A stretch of 57,246 bases of DNA, taken from contig JAEYQM010000077.1 in NCBI GenBank assembly GCA_023410025.1, positions 1 to 57,246 of the forward strand, written 5' to 3'. The translations under genes were made by a program, and so were the position numbers. This document shows positions 32,780 through 42,376 of this stretch, one piece after another. How positions within the stretch are numbered: the first letter of the stretch is position 1; every line of letters begins with the position of its first letter. The notes beneath the pieces are model-generated. The model made no database searches. It was not told the origin of the DNA and saw only the letters and a program-made list of their open reading frames with translations. This DNA is from Bacillota bacterium (GTDB lineage Bacteria; Bacillota_I; Bacilli_A; ML615J-28; CAG-698).

Positions 32780-32883
32780 TTAATTGTGGCAAATTAATTA
32801 TTATATTTAGTGTACTGGGAAATCTATTTAACTTATAAAGGGTGTGGACTTTAAAGTTAAATATCTAGTCAATCAATTGATTT

Positions 32884-33222
32884 CTACTCTTCTTCTTTTG
32901 ATGGCTTTAAATTAATAAATGAAACTCTCTCTGCAATTACTTCAATAAGATTTAATTTAGTTCCATTTACTTCACTTGGTTTTACTGCAATTCTTCCTTT
33001 AATTCCAACTGTTGAACCTTTCTTACAATAGTTATATACTGTATCAGCAATTCCCCTCCAAATCGAGACATTAATAAAGTCTACATCATAATTACCTGTT
33101 TCCTGATTTTGGAATGGTCTTTCTACAGCAAGTACTATATTACAAACTTTTAATCCCTCTTCAACTGTTTTTAATTTTGGATCATCTGCTAGTCTACCAA
33201 CAAGAATTAAATTATTTAACAT
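32884..33222 (-). CDS. ssb: single-stranded DNA-binding protein, short form
   Basis: 112 residues. The OB-fold pattern is typical: MLNNLILVGRLADDPKL, VCNIVLAVERPF, DFINVSIWRGIADTV, CKKGSTVGIKGRI. The protein stops soon after the OB fold (KPSKEEE) and lacks the usual Gly-rich linker and acidic DDDIPF tip that recruits repair proteins. In length it is like Bacillus SsbB rather than SsbA, so a full SSB is expected elsewhere in the genome. It has its own near-consensus promoter and a GAGGTGAGGT ribosome site. Confidence 0.9.
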   Translation of the reverse strand: MLNNLILVGRLADDPKLKTVEEGLKVCNIVLAVERPFQNQETGNYDVDFINVSIWRGIADTVYNYCKKGSTVGIKGRIAVKPSEVNGTKLNLIEVIAERVSFINLKPSKEEE

Positions 33223-33258
33223 ACCTCACCTCACTTTCATTTTTTGCCGGCCACAGTA

Positions 33259-33287
33259 ATTATATAATATTGTGTTTTTTATTTCAA
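33259..33287 (-). promoter_or_regulatory. promoter for ssb
   Basis: TTGAAA (33282-33287, minus strand), 17-base spacer, TATAAT (33259-33264). The ATG is 37 bases downstream. Confidence 0.7.
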
Positions 33288-33393
33288 ATCAACTATTACT
33301 CTAATTCCTTAAGTTTTTAAACAATAAAATTGTAGTTTTTATAAACTTTTCTAACAAATATATAATAAAAACTAATAAATAGATTCTTCTTTA

Positions 33394-33453
33394 TAAAATA
33401 AAAAAAATATTCATATAATAATTTTTTTTAAAAATTATTTTTTTGAATATTTT
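33394..33453 (-). terminator. rho-independent terminator of ymfF-ymfH
   Basis: Two-tier AT-rich hairpin: outer 9 bp (33445-33453 with 33404-33412) and inner 10 bp (33430-33439 with 33417-33426), followed by a long T-run on the minus strand. It starts 8 bases after the ymfH stop. Confidence 0.7.
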
Positions 33454-33460
33454 ATAAACT

Positions 33461-34762
33461 TTATTTATTATTTTTAAAAGAGTTGGGATAAATAATAAAA
33501 TTACTTATAGCTCTTTCAACAAACCAATCTTTAAACTTTTCTATATCACTTACTGTTACTTGTTCAAATAAATCAAAAAATTCAAATAAATCTCCACTTT
33601 TAAATAAAAAGTCTATATAACCATTAGCAATAAATTCAAGATTATTATAACTCTTAATAAATGAACCTATCATTGCTTTTTTCATTCTTTGGAAATCCTC
33701 TTCGCTAATTTTGTGAGTTCCAAGATTAATTAATTTTTTTGTAATATACTCAATAAATTCATTAACTTTATTAGTATTGGCATCAATTTTAATAAAACCA
33801 GATAATTCATCCATCTGTAAATAATATGAATAACCTGTATTAACTAATTGAGAATCTAGTAAATATTGATAAGTATCAGATGATACACCAAAACTATTTT
33901 CAAGTAGAATTCTTAGTAACATTTCACTAATCATTAATTCATTTTTTTCATATTTTTTGAATGGTAATTTTAAACCAACACTTACTTTAGGCATTAAAAT
34001 ATCCATATAAATCTTACTTGTTTTTTTATATACTTTATTATCTTCAATAACATATTGTTTTCGAATATCAAGTGGTTTTTTAAAATTCTTTTTACTTTGA
34101 TTATCCTTAACAAGTTTGATCATTTCTTCTGGATTAACATCTCCAACTATCATCAAATACATATTTGAAGGATGATAGAAAGTATTATAACATGTATAAA
34201 GAACTTCTTTATTAATTGATTTAATTGATTTTACTGTTCCAACAATGTCTTCTCTAACTGCATTTTCACAATATAGGTTTTTCATTAAACCTAAATATAA
34301 TCTACTAGAAGGTTTATCCATATACATCATTAACTCTTGTTCAATAATACCTTGTTCTCTAGTAACATTTTCATCATTAAAATGTGGTGATTGGACATAA
34401 TCAAGTAATAAATTGATAACTTCCTCATGAGAACTTATTGAAGTGGCAAGATATGCGGTTTGATAATAATCGGTAAAAGCATTAGCTTCGGCACCAATAT
34501 TTTCAAATAAATTAATTGCATCAGTTCCATCTTCCATTTCAAACATTTTATGTTCTAAAAAGTGAGCAACACCTAATGGTACAGTAATAAATTCTTGTTC
34601 TCCATAAGGAACAAATTTATTTGTTGCTGCACCGAATTTAGTTACAAATGTAGAGTATACTTTACTAAATCCTTCTTTAGGAACAATATATACATTTAAT
34701 CCATTGTCTAGTTTTTCATGATATAATACTTCACCAATTTTCGGATAAATATATTTATTCAT
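33461..34762 (-). CDS. ymfH: M16-family zinc peptidase (YmfH-like)
   Basis: 433 residues from the ATG at 34762, which has AGAGGTG at good distance; the GTG three codons earlier is part of that site. The inverted zinc motif HFLEH followed by a downstream Glu (IIEQE) shows an active M16 (insulinase-type) site. Two tandem M16 domains fill the protein. M16 proteases degrade short peptides or process precursors. It overlaps ymfF by 8 bases, as in Bacillus where ymfF-ymfH are adjacent. It is probably the catalytic half of a heterodimer. Confidence 0.9.
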   Translation of the reverse strand: MNKYIYPKIGEVLYHEKLDNGLNVYIVPKEGFSKVYSTFVTKFGAATNKFVPYGEQEFITVPLGVAHFLEHKMFEMEDGTDAINLFENIGAEANAFTDYYQTAYLATSISSHEEVINLLLDYVQSPHFNDENVTREQGIIEQELMMYMDKPSSRLYLGLMKNLYCENAVREDIVGTVKSIKSINKEVLYTCYNTFYHPSNMYLMIVGDVNPEEMIKLVKDNQSKKNFKKPLDIRKQYVIEDNKVYKKTSKIYMDILMPKVSVGLKLPFKKYEKNELMISEMLLRILLENSFGVSSDTYQYLLDSQLVNTGYSYYLQMDELSGFIKIDANTNKVNEFIEYITKKLINLGTHKISEEDFQRMKKAMIGSFIKSYNNLEFIANGYIDFLFKSGDLFEFFDLFEQVTVSDIEKFKDWFVERAISNFIIYPNSFKNNK

Positions 34763-36011
34763 TGCCTTCACCTCTTAGCATGTAAATTGTGTCAAGTTCT
34801 AGTAATTTACTTGCTTCCATAATTTCTTCTTTAGTAACAAGATTAGATTTTTCAATTAATTCTTCTAAACTCATTGTTTTTTGAAGATCTTTTTTAGCCT
34901 CAAATATTAATAATGAAGTTGGTTCATCATTAGTTTCTTTTAAACTATTGATGAAATTAATCTTTGCAATTTCAATTAATTCCTCATTAATATCGCCTGT
35001 TTTATATCTTTCAATTTCTTTAATAATTAAATCAGTTGCAAGATTATAATTCTTCTGATCAATTCCTGCTGTAATTATTAGAATTTTTGAAGGGAATAAT
35101 ACATTTGATCCAACACTATACGATAGACTATTCTCTTCCCTTATTACTCTAAATAAATCACTAGAAGCCATACCACCAAGCATCATATTAAAAATTACTA
35201 ATGGCAAATAAAGCTTATCACCATATGTGATATTTGTTCTAAATCCCATTAATAATTGTGCTTGATTTATTTCTTGTTTTTCAATAACTTCTTTAACTTC
35301 ATCAATAACTTTAATTTCTTTTGAATAACTTTCAAGATTTACCCTATTATGATTAAATGGAAAATCTTTAAAATATTCTGATAATTCATTTTCAGTAATA
35401 TCACCAATTGCATAGATTTTTACTTCTTCATTTTTGATACTATCAAGATAGAATTCATACAAGCTTTCTTTAGTTATTTTTTCTAGATCTTCAATTGTTC
35501 CTAAACTTGATACAGAAACAATTTCATCTTTACCCATAACTTCAAGTAATCTATTAAATGCATAATAAGGTTTATTATTATAGATATTCTTAATACTATC
35601 TGATAACATTCTTTTTTCCTCATTAAATACTTCTTCTCTAAATCCACCATTTTCAACATTAGGATTAAAAATAATTTCTTTTAAAAAATCAATAGCATCT
35701 TTTAAATGATTTTCATCTTTTGTGAAATGAGGGTTAATTACTTCAAGATAAAACAATGTCAGATTTACCTTATGTAATTTAATAGTTGAGACAGAAATAT
35801 TGGCATCATATAAATCAAATAGTTTATTTGCCATTATTTTCTTAGTTTGATATTTTTTTGACGAATTGCATAATACCCTTGATAACAAAAATCTACTAGT
35901 AGCATTATCTTTTGTAAACTCTCCAACAAAAGTTATCAGAAAAGATAGTGTTTTATATTTCTTTGTCTTGATTAAAGAAGTATCAATCCCGTTTATGTTT
36001 AATTTTTCCAT
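34755..36011 (-). CDS. ymfF: M16-family peptidase-like protein, inactive partner (YmfF-like)
   Basis: 418 residues. The M16 fold is recognisable (FLLSRVLCNSSKKYQTKK in helix 1, LMGFRTNITYGDKLYLP, RVIREENSLSYSVGS), but there is no HXXEH, so it should not bind catalytic zinc. Paired M16 proteins commonly combine one active and one inactive subunit. AGGTGG precedes the ATG. First of the two-gene operon, behind a plausible promoter (TTGAAT at 36051-36056, TAATAA at 36028-36033, minus strand, 17-base spacer). Confidence 0.88.
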   Translation of the reverse strand: MEKLNINGIDTSLIKTKKYKTLSFLITFVGEFTKDNATSRFLLSRVLCNSSKKYQTKKIMANKLFDLYDANISVSTIKLHKVNLTLFYLEVINPHFTKDENHLKDAIDFLKEIIFNPNVENGGFREEVFNEEKRMLSDSIKNIYNNKPYYAFNRLLEVMGKDEIVSVSSLGTIEDLEKITKESLYEFYLDSIKNEEVKIYAIGDITENELSEYFKDFPFNHNRVNLESYSKEIKVIDEVKEVIEKQEINQAQLLMGFRTNITYGDKLYLPLVIFNMMLGGMASSDLFRVIREENSLSYSVGSNVLFPSKILIITAGIDQKNYNLATDLIIKEIERYKTGDINEELIEIAKINFINSLKETNDEPTSLLIFEAKKDLQKTMSLEELIEKSNLVTKEEIMEASKLLELDTIYMLRGEGNE

Positions 36012-36054
36012 TTTACCACCTATATTATTATTAGAACATTTATATTAAATATTC

Positions 36055-36077
36055 AAAAAAAGCGAGTTACCTCGCTA
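36055..36077 (-). terminator. rho-independent terminator of the deo operon
   Basis: 6-bp stem AGCGAG/CTCGCT (36061-36066 with 36071-36076) with a TTAC loop and seven T on the minus strand. The deoD TAG stop overlaps the stem. Confidence 0.85.
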
Positions 36078-36788
36078 TTTTGCTGCTTCTAGGGCAATTT
36101 CCATCATTTTATTGAATGAATTTTGTCTTTCTTCAGAAGTTGTAGCTTCATGTGTAACTAATGAGTCTGATACAGTTAATACACATGCTGCTTTCTTATT
36201 TAAAGCTTTAGCATTTGCAAATAAAGCAAATGATTCCATTTCAACACCTAAGCAATTATATTTGTCGCGAACATCTTTAAAGACATCTCCTACATGACGG
36301 TAGAAAACATCACTTGAATGGATTCTTCCCTTAATAATGTCAATATTTAATTTTTTTGCTGCACTTGTTAGGTCAGTTATAATTTCAGGATTTGATGGTA
36401 AAATATTTTCTTCATAACCAAAAGCTACTTGAGCATAAGAAGATTCACTATATGCATCTTCTACTACAATAACATCGTAAACTTTTGCATCTTCAGTATA
36501 TGAACCGCATGAACCAATTCTAATAATTTGTTCAACATCGTAGAATTTAAATAATTCATATGAGTAAATTCCTATACTAGGCATACCCATTCCACTACCC
36601 ATAACTGTAACTAATTTACCATTATATTTACCAGTAAAACCAAACATATTTCTAACATTGTTAATCTTCACAACATCTTTTAAATATGTCTTTGCAATAA
36701 ATTCAGCCCTTAAAGGGTCACCAGGCATTAATACAGTCTTTGCAATAAGTCCTTTATCTTTTAATTCAATATGTGGTGTAGGTATCAT
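36075..36788 (-). CDS. deoD: purine nucleoside phosphorylase (DeoD type)
   Basis: 237 residues, the standard DeoD length. TPHIELKDKG, VLMPGDPLRAEFIA (phosphate loop), RIGSCGSY, GVEMESFALF and SDSLVTHE (catalytic Asp) are canonical. It phosphorolyses purine (deoxy)nucleosides to base and (deoxy)ribose-1-phosphate in salvage. Its ATG overlaps the deoC TAA by one base (TAATG), so translation is coupled. Confidence 0.97.
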   Translation of the reverse strand: MIPTPHIELKDKGLIAKTVLMPGDPLRAEFIAKTYLKDVVKINNVRNMFGFTGKYNGKLVTVMGSGMGMPSIGIYSYELFKFYDVEQIIRIGSCGSYTEDAKVYDVIVVEDAYSESSYAQVAFGYEENILPSNPEIITDLTSAAKKLNIDIIKGRIHSSDVFYRHVGDVFKDVRDKYNCLGVEMESFALFANAKALNKKAACVLTVSDSLVTHEATTSEERQNSFNKMMEIALEAAK

Positions 36789-37450
36789 TAATACATTTCC
36801 TCACTTTTCAAATTATTCATTATTTGTACACCGCTGCTTGCACCAATTCTTGTAGCACCAGCTTCAACCATGGCATTTAAGTCTTCTAAACTTCTAACTC
36901 CACCACTAGCTTTTACACCCATATCAGCAGGAACAGCACTTCTAATTAATTTAATATCTTCTACTGTTGCTCCACTAGTACCAAAACCAGTTGATGTTTT
37001 TACAAAGTCAGCTTTAGCAGCCACACATTCTTTAGAAACTTGGATTTTTTCTTCATCAGTTAAATAGCAAGTTTCAATAATAACCTTAACAGTTTTACCA
37101 TTGGCAACGCCAACAACACCGGCAATTTCATTACGAATATAATCATAATCATGTTCTTTAGCTTTTCCAACATTAATTACCATATCAATTTCATCGGCAC
37201 CATTGTTGATAGCATCAATAGTTTCATTCCATTTAGTTTCCATTGTATTAGCACCTAAAGGAAATCCGATAACAGTACAAACTAATACATTAGATCCTTT
37301 TAGTAATTCTTTTGCAAAACTTACATTTGTTGGATTAACACATACACTTTTAAAATCATATTTAATAGCTTCTTGGCATAACTTTTCTATTTCAGCACTT
37401 GTTGCAAATGCTTTAAGTAAAGTATGATCAATTAATTTATTTATTTTCAT
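36788..37450 (-). CDS. deoC: deoxyribose-phosphate aldolase
   Basis: 220 residues from the ATG at 37450, with AAAAGGTG upstream; the GTG two codons earlier lies in that site. Class I aldolase with KLIDHTLL, VCTVIGFPLG, EIDMVINVG and the Schiff-base lysine in FVKTSTGFGTSGAT. It cleaves deoxyribose-5-phosphate to acetaldehyde and glyceraldehyde-3-phosphate. Together with DeoD it lets the cell use deoxynucleosides. deoB and a deo repressor are not adjacent. Confidence 0.97.
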   Translation of the reverse strand: MKINKLIDHTLLKAFATSAEIEKLCQEAIKYDFKSVCVNPTNVSFAKELLKGSNVLVCTVIGFPLGANTMETKWNETIDAINNGADEIDMVINVGKAKEHDYDYIRNEIAGVVGVANGKTVKVIIETCYLTDEEKIQVSKECVAAKADFVKTSTGFGTSGATVEDIKLIRSAVPADMGVKASGGVRSLEDLNAMVEAGATRIGASSGVQIMNNLKSEEMY

Positions 37451-37459
37451 AAGCACCTT

Positions 37460-38317
37460 TTATTTTTCAATTACATCACAAAGTCTTAAAGACTTGAAAT
37501 GATAATTTTGATTGTGATATTTTCTTAATTTTTTAATTTCTTTTTTAGTAGCTTTAGCTTGTTTAGCTTTAATAACATATAAGTCTGGTAAGAATGTCTT
37601 AATTTCAGTAAAATATTTATTCATTACTCTAAAGAAGTTTTCTCTAGTAACTAATAGATTATTTCCTTCAAGGTCATCGACTTGAATAAATTCAACATAA
37701 GGTGGAAATACACTTGGACGACCAACTTGCCAAGAATAACTAAATCCACTGACATTATTAGTTGGATCTACTACAGGAACAACATACTTAACATCAACTT
37801 CGTTATTATAATATTCTTTTAAGCTATTGACAGATCTTTGATATTTACAAACAATATTCAATTTTTCATTGTCGAATGTTATTTTATTATTTAAGCCATT
37901 AGATTCAATATATTCTGATCTGGTTTTTTCAAATAACACTAATAAATCAACTAAATTGAAAGTTTGAACATCAGGGAATGAATCAACATATACATCAAGT
38001 TCAAAAATCTTACAAATTTTTTGTGTGATTGTAAGAATTTCTTTTGCCAGAAATGTCGGAATCATTACCGGCATTTCTAACATGAAATTCACATTTGTAT
38101 ATTTTGGACTTAATTCATAAATACGATTTACTCGAGATTGTTTGGTAATTAAATAACGATAATTAAATGAAAACTCGATATCAGAATATGCTATCTCAAC
38201 ATATTCATCAGTTACATAACTTTTAAAATTAGCAAGAGTATCAAAGTAATCAAGAATTTTAGTGTAATCAATTTTGCTCAAATTATTCTGACGAAAAAAA
38301 TGAATATAGATTGGCAT
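37460..38317 (-). CDS. conserved-looking hypothetical protein between ileS and deoC
   Basis: 285 residues, soluble, no signal peptide, with a basic C-terminal tail (KAKQAKATKKEIKKLRKYH). Features include MPIYIHFFR at the start, EMPVMIPTFLAKEIL and SYSWQVGRPSVFPPYVEF in the middle. I do not recognise a family. It starts 2 bases after the ileS stop and ends 9 bases before deoC, so it is embedded in a long operon linking the division cluster and ileS to the deo genes. GGGGGAAT precedes its ATG. Confidence 0.65.
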   Translation of the reverse strand: MPIYIHFFRQNNLSKIDYTKILDYFDTLANFKSYVTDEYVEIAYSDIEFSFNYRYLITKQSRVNRIYELSPKYTNVNFMLEMPVMIPTFLAKEILTITQKICKIFELDVYVDSFPDVQTFNLVDLLVLFEKTRSEYIESNGLNNKITFDNEKLNIVCKYQRSVNSLKEYYNNEVDVKYVVPVVDPTNNVSGFSYSWQVGRPSVFPPYVEFIQVDDLEGNNLLVTRENFFRVMNKYFTEIKTFLPDLYVIKAKQAKATKKEIKKLRKYHNQNYHFKSLRLCDVIEK

Positions 38318-38319
38318 AT

Positions 38320-41067
38320 TTATTCCCCCAATTCTTCTATGATTTTTTTACAACGTGGACATAGTCCATCCTCATCAACATTATCTACAACTTGCCAACA
38401 GCGGTTGCATACAATTCCATCCCTTGCAGTTACTTTAATAACTCCACTATCATATACATCACCATCAATTTCTGAATTAGTAACAACAAATTCAGAAACA
38501 ATGAATAATTGTTTTAAATCAACATTTAAACTTGAAATTAATCTACTATATTTTTCACTAGGTTTAATTTCAATTTTTGCTGAAAGAGATTTACCGATAA
38601 TCTTATTATTTCTAGCTACTTCAATCGCTTTTAAAACATCATCACGGAAATTAAAGAATTCATGATACTTAGTAAGTAATTCATTAGTATTAGCGTATTT
38701 ACTTACTGAAGGCATTTGCGTTAAATATACACTTTCTTCCTTATTTTCAACATTCATATAAGAATATACTTCTTCAGTTGTAAATGGAATAATTGGTGTT
38801 AATAATCTAACTAATGCACTTAAGTTATCAAAAAATACTGTTTGAATACTTCTTCTTGCAATGTTATTTGCAGATTCAATATAAAGAATATCTTTTGTAA
38901 AGTCTAAATAGAATGCACTTAAATCATTTGTAATATATGTTAAAATTAAACGATAAACTTCATCAAACTTAAAATTTTGATATGCTGTTAAAGTCTTTTC
39001 AATTAAATCATTTAATAGATTTACCATGTATTGATCAATTTCTGGCATATCTTTATAAGCAATACGATTCTTTGTTTCATCAAAATCAAATAGATTTCCA
39101 AGTAAGAATCTAAATGTATTTCTGATTTTACGATAAGATTCACTAGATTGTTTTAAAATGTCTTTAGAAATTCTAACATCTGATGTGTATTCAACACTTG
39201 ATACCCATAGACGTAGAATATCCGCACCAAATTCTTTACACATTTCAAGTGGATCAATTGTATTATTTAAAGATTTACTCATCTTGTTTCCAGCACCATC
39301 AAGAACAAATCCATGTGATAAAACTGTCTTATATGGAGCCGTCTTTGTCATAGCAACACCAGTTGATAAACTTGAATTAAACCAACCACGATATTGGTCA
39401 CTACCTTCAAGATATAAATCATATGGATATTGGTATCCACGATTTACTAAGCAAGCATGATGGCTTGTTCCAGAATCAAACCATACGTCCATAATGTCTG
39501 TTTCTTTAACAAATACACCATTTGGACTATGTGGATTTGTATAACCAGCTGGTAATAAATCCTTAGCATCCTTAATAAACCAAGCATTTGATCCTTCATT
39601 TCTAAATACATCAGAAATATGTAAGATAACTTCTTTATCTAAAATTGCTGTTCCATCTTCACAATAGAATACTGGAATTGGAACACCCCAAACTCTTTGA
39701 CGAGATATACACCATTCTTGACGGTCTTTAATCATATTAGCAAGACGTAATTCTCCCCATTGAGGAATCCATTTAACGTTTTTGATTGCGTCTAACATAT
39801 TAGATTTTAATCCTTCAATTGATGCAAACCATTGCGGAGTTGCACGGAAGATTACAGGTTTATTAGTTCTCCAGTCATGTGGATAGCTATGAGTAATGTC
39901 ATTTCTCTTTAATAAATGTCCTGAATTTGTTAGGTCTTCAATAATTACACTATTAGCATCTGCGTAGAATAAACCTTGATATTTTCCTGCTTCTTCAGTC
40001 ATATATCCACGATTATCTACTGGACATAATATTTCCAAATTATATCTCTTACCAACAATAAAGTCATCTTCACCATGTCCAGGAGCAGTATGTACTAAAC
40101 CTGTACCTGTATCCATAGTTACATGATTACCTAAAATAACAGGATTAATTCTGTTATTTAATGGATGATAATATGTAATATATTCTAAATCAGATCCTAT
40201 TGTTTCATTAACAATCTTAAAGTTTTCAGCACCAATAGCTTTAGCAAATGATTCATGTAACTCTTTTGCAACAACGAAATATCTTTCTTCTACTTTTAAG
40301 ACAACATATTTTTCATCTGGATTAACACTTACAGCCAAGTTAGCAGGAATTGTCCATGGAGTTGTTGTCCAAATAACAAGTTCACAATCATTTGATAAAA
40401 CTTGTTTTCCATCAGCAACTTTAAATGCTAGGAAAATAGATGGTGATGTAACATCTTTATATTCAATTTCAGCTTCAGCTAATGCTGATTCACTTGATGG
40501 AGACCAATATACAGGTTTTAACCCTTTAAAAATATAATTATCTTCTACCATCTTAGCAAACACTTCAATTTGCTTAGCTTCATATTCGTTTTGTAATGTA
40601 ATATATGGATTATCCCAATCACCTAGTACACCAAGTCTTTTAAATTGTTCTCTTTGAATATCTACTTGTTTTAAAGCATATTCACGACATAATTCTCTGA
40701 ATTCAGCAACGCTAAGTTCTTTACGGTTAATTTTTTTATTCTTTGCTAGAGCTGTTTCAATTGGTAATCCATGTGTATCCCAACCTGGAATATATGGACT
40801 ATAATAGCCACTCATAGTTTTGTATCTAATGACAAAATCCTTTAAAATTTTATTCAGTGCGTGACCAACATGGATATTTCCATTAGCATATGGTGGTCCA
40901 TCATGAAGAATAAAAGTTGCTCTACCTTTATTCTTTTCAAGAACTTTTTCATATATTTTATTTTGTTCCCAATTTTCTACAAACTTTGGTTCTCTTTCTG
41001 ATAGATTAGCACGCATGCTGAAATCTGTTTTCATCATTAACAACGTATCTTTAAAGTCTTTGCTCAT
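38320..41067 (-). CDS. ileS: isoleucyl-tRNA synthetase
   Basis: 915 residues, class Ia synthetase of bacterial type. HVGH in PPYANGNIHVGHALNK, the editing domain with TTPWTIPAN, KMSKS in GNKMSKSLNN and WDTHGLP are present. The C-terminal zinc site has four Cys (CNRCWQ and CPRC). It charges tRNA-Ile and edits valine. GGAGAG precedes the ATG. No T-box leader is present, because the gene is internal to the ylm operon. It follows ylmH by 11 bases, with divIVA missing from the usual place between them. Confidence 0.98.
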   Translation of the reverse strand: MSKDFKDTLLMMKTDFSMRANLSEREPKFVENWEQNKIYEKVLEKNKGRATFILHDGPPYANGNIHVGHALNKILKDFVIRYKTMSGYYSPYIPGWDTHGLPIETALAKNKKINRKELSVAEFRELCREYALKQVDIQREQFKRLGVLGDWDNPYITLQNEYEAKQIEVFAKMVEDNYIFKGLKPVYWSPSSESALAEAEIEYKDVTSPSIFLAFKVADGKQVLSNDCELVIWTTTPWTIPANLAVSVNPDEKYVVLKVEERYFVVAKELHESFAKAIGAENFKIVNETIGSDLEYITYYHPLNNRINPVILGNHVTMDTGTGLVHTAPGHGEDDFIVGKRYNLEILCPVDNRGYMTEEAGKYQGLFYADANSVIIEDLTNSGHLLKRNDITHSYPHDWRTNKPVIFRATPQWFASIEGLKSNMLDAIKNVKWIPQWGELRLANMIKDRQEWCISRQRVWGVPIPVFYCEDGTAILDKEVILHISDVFRNEGSNAWFIKDAKDLLPAGYTNPHSPNGVFVKETDIMDVWFDSGTSHHACLVNRGYQYPYDLYLEGSDQYRGWFNSSLSTGVAMTKTAPYKTVLSHGFVLDGAGNKMSKSLNNTIDPLEMCKEFGADILRLWVSSVEYTSDVRISKDILKQSSESYRKIRNTFRFLLGNLFDFDETKNRIAYKDMPEIDQYMVNLLNDLIEKTLTAYQNFKFDEVYRLILTYITNDLSAFYLDFTKDILYIESANNIARRSIQTVFFDNLSALVRLLTPIIPFTTEEVYSYMNVENKEESVYLTQMPSVSKYANTNELLTKYHEFFNFRDDVLKAIEVARNNKIIGKSLSAKIEIKPSEKYSRLISSLNVDLKQLFIVSEFVVTNSEIDGDVYDSGVIKVTARDGIVCNRCWQVVDNVDEDGLCPRCKKIIEELGE

Positions 41068-41078
41068 TTTTAACTCTC

Positions 41079-41765
41079 CTATTTTGTTCTCTTAACGTGT
41101 AATACAATTCTATCTTTTTTTGTCATCTTAACAATTTCATTAATTATTGTACGACCAAATCCACGTATTGATATTAAATCTTCTTCTTTAACAAGGTAAT
41201 CAATATTTGTATTTACAACCCCATTAACCTTAACATTCTTTAAATTTATAAATTCTTTTACTTTTTCACGCGATAAATTAGTTATAGAACTTACAATAAC
41301 ATCAAGTCGCATTGATGCAATAATTATATTAGTATCATAATAATTTTCAACTTCAATTCCATCTAAGATACTAGTATCAACCCTTTGTATTGTAATGTTA
41401 GCTTTATCTATTTTATTCAAATTATTTAAAATAAATTCAGAGATTTCAGAGATTACAATTATATATATTTTATCCTTAACAATAATATCACCAATACATT
41501 CACGAGTAATTCCAATCCCCATTAAAGAACCTAATACTTGGGAATGATTTAAAGAATAAAATTTTGTATTATAACTAATCTCTAAAACATCAATTTTAAA
41601 ATCAATATCTTCAATTTCACCCTTATATAAATACGCTCTTTTTCTTTCTTCACCAATACTTGAGAAAACAACTTTAATATTATTAATTTGTTTCTGCTCT
41701 TCAAGTGTTAAAAATTTTGTAAGCACATCTTTTTTATGGGCATTTTTAATATACTCATTAATCAT
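41079..41765 (-). CDS. ylmH: S4-domain RNA-binding protein YlmH
   Basis: 228 residues. The N-terminal part is the YlmH-specific domain (NHSQVLGSLMGIGITRECIGDI). The C-terminal S4 domain spans roughly residues 165-225 (LDVIVSSITNLSREKVKEFI, then VKVNG and EEDLISIRGFGR). YlmH binds the large ribosomal subunit in other Firmicutes, assisting rescue of stalled 50S complexes. It overlaps ylmG by four bases (ATGA), within the sepF cluster. Confidence 0.9.
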   Translation of the reverse strand: MINEYIKNAHKKDVLTKFLTLEEQKQINNIKVVFSSIGEERKRAYLYKGEIEDIDFKIDVLEISYNTKFYSLNHSQVLGSLMGIGITRECIGDIIVKDKIYIIVISEISEFILNNLNKIDKANITIQRVDTSILDGIEVENYYDTNIIIASMRLDVIVSSITNLSREKVKEFINLKNVKVNGVVNTNIDYLVKEEDLISIRGFGRTIINEIVKMTKKDRIVLHVKRTK

Positions 41766-42013
41766 AATGGTAAATAAGTCATAGTAGATATAATGAACTG
41801 AAAAATTGTTATTCCAATCATTGGTGTAAAATCAATTGGACCAAAGACAAGAACACCTCTAAAAGGACGTAAAAACCAATCACTTACTTTTCTTATTCCT
41901 CTAAAGAACATATATTCATTAAGCGGTGGTATCCAACTCATAATTATAGAAATTCCTAAAAAAACATTAAAAACTCTTAGTATCCAAAAGATACCCATGT
42001 AGACATAACTCAC
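41762..42013 (-). CDS. ylmG: YggT/YlmG family membrane protein
   Basis: 83 residues with two membrane helices and the family pattern SWIPPLN, FLRPFRGV and IDFTPMI. The start is GTG at 42013, in a four-base GTGA overlap with the sepF stop and preceded by GGAGGATATAAA. A later ATG at 41998 is less likely. YggT proteins are membrane proteins of uncertain role linked to division and osmotic stress, usually found beside sepF. Confidence 0.88.
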   Translation of the reverse strand: MSYVYMGIFWILRVFNVFLGISIIMSWIPPLNEYMFFRGIRKVSDWFLRPFRGVLVFGPIDFTPMIGITIFQFIISTMTYLPL

Positions 42014-42363
42014 TTTATATCCTCCACATATTGATGTAAAGAGCCATCTTCAAATTCTGTTTTACCAGCAAATAAAAACAGTCTTTCTCCTAATGTAATT
42101 GCTTCTCCACCAAGGGCATAAACAACTCCAGAAATGAATGCAAGCATATAGTTACAGTCCTGATCTCTAACTTTATCAAAGTTTGCAAGTACAGGTTTAC
42201 CACTTAAAATCGTATCACAAACATTATACATATCTACTTCAAAATCTTCGTGGATAATAAAATATTCCATACGATCAAAAGAAGTTAATAAACCTTTAGA
42301 CTTTTCTGCTTTGCTATATTCATTAAAATCTAATTTATTTTTCTTTTTTCCAAATAATCCCAT
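42010..42363 (-). CDS. sepF: cell division protein SepF
   Basis: 117 residues. The N-terminal amphipathic membrane-targeting start MGLFGKKK is followed by a short linker and the SepF domain (KPVLANFDKVRDQDCNYMLAFISG, cited in part, then VYALGGEAITLGERLFLF). SepF anchors FtsZ to the membrane and helps align filaments. It ends in TGA. It is preceded by yggS with a 13-base gap and followed by ylmG with an overlap. Its linker is shorter than in Bacillus. Confidence 0.94.
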   Translation of the reverse strand: MGLFGKKKNKLDFNEYSKAEKSKGLLTSFDRMEYFIIHEDFEVDMYNVCDTILSGKPVLANFDKVRDQDCNYMLAFISGVVYALGGEAITLGERLFLFAGKTEFEDGSLHQYVEDIK

Positions 42364-42376
42364 ATATTATCCCTCT

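Noticed and set aside
32827..32865. Second terminator after ssb
   Set aside because: The imperfect hairpin has no T-run on either strand; the hairpin at 32757-32779 is the better candidate.
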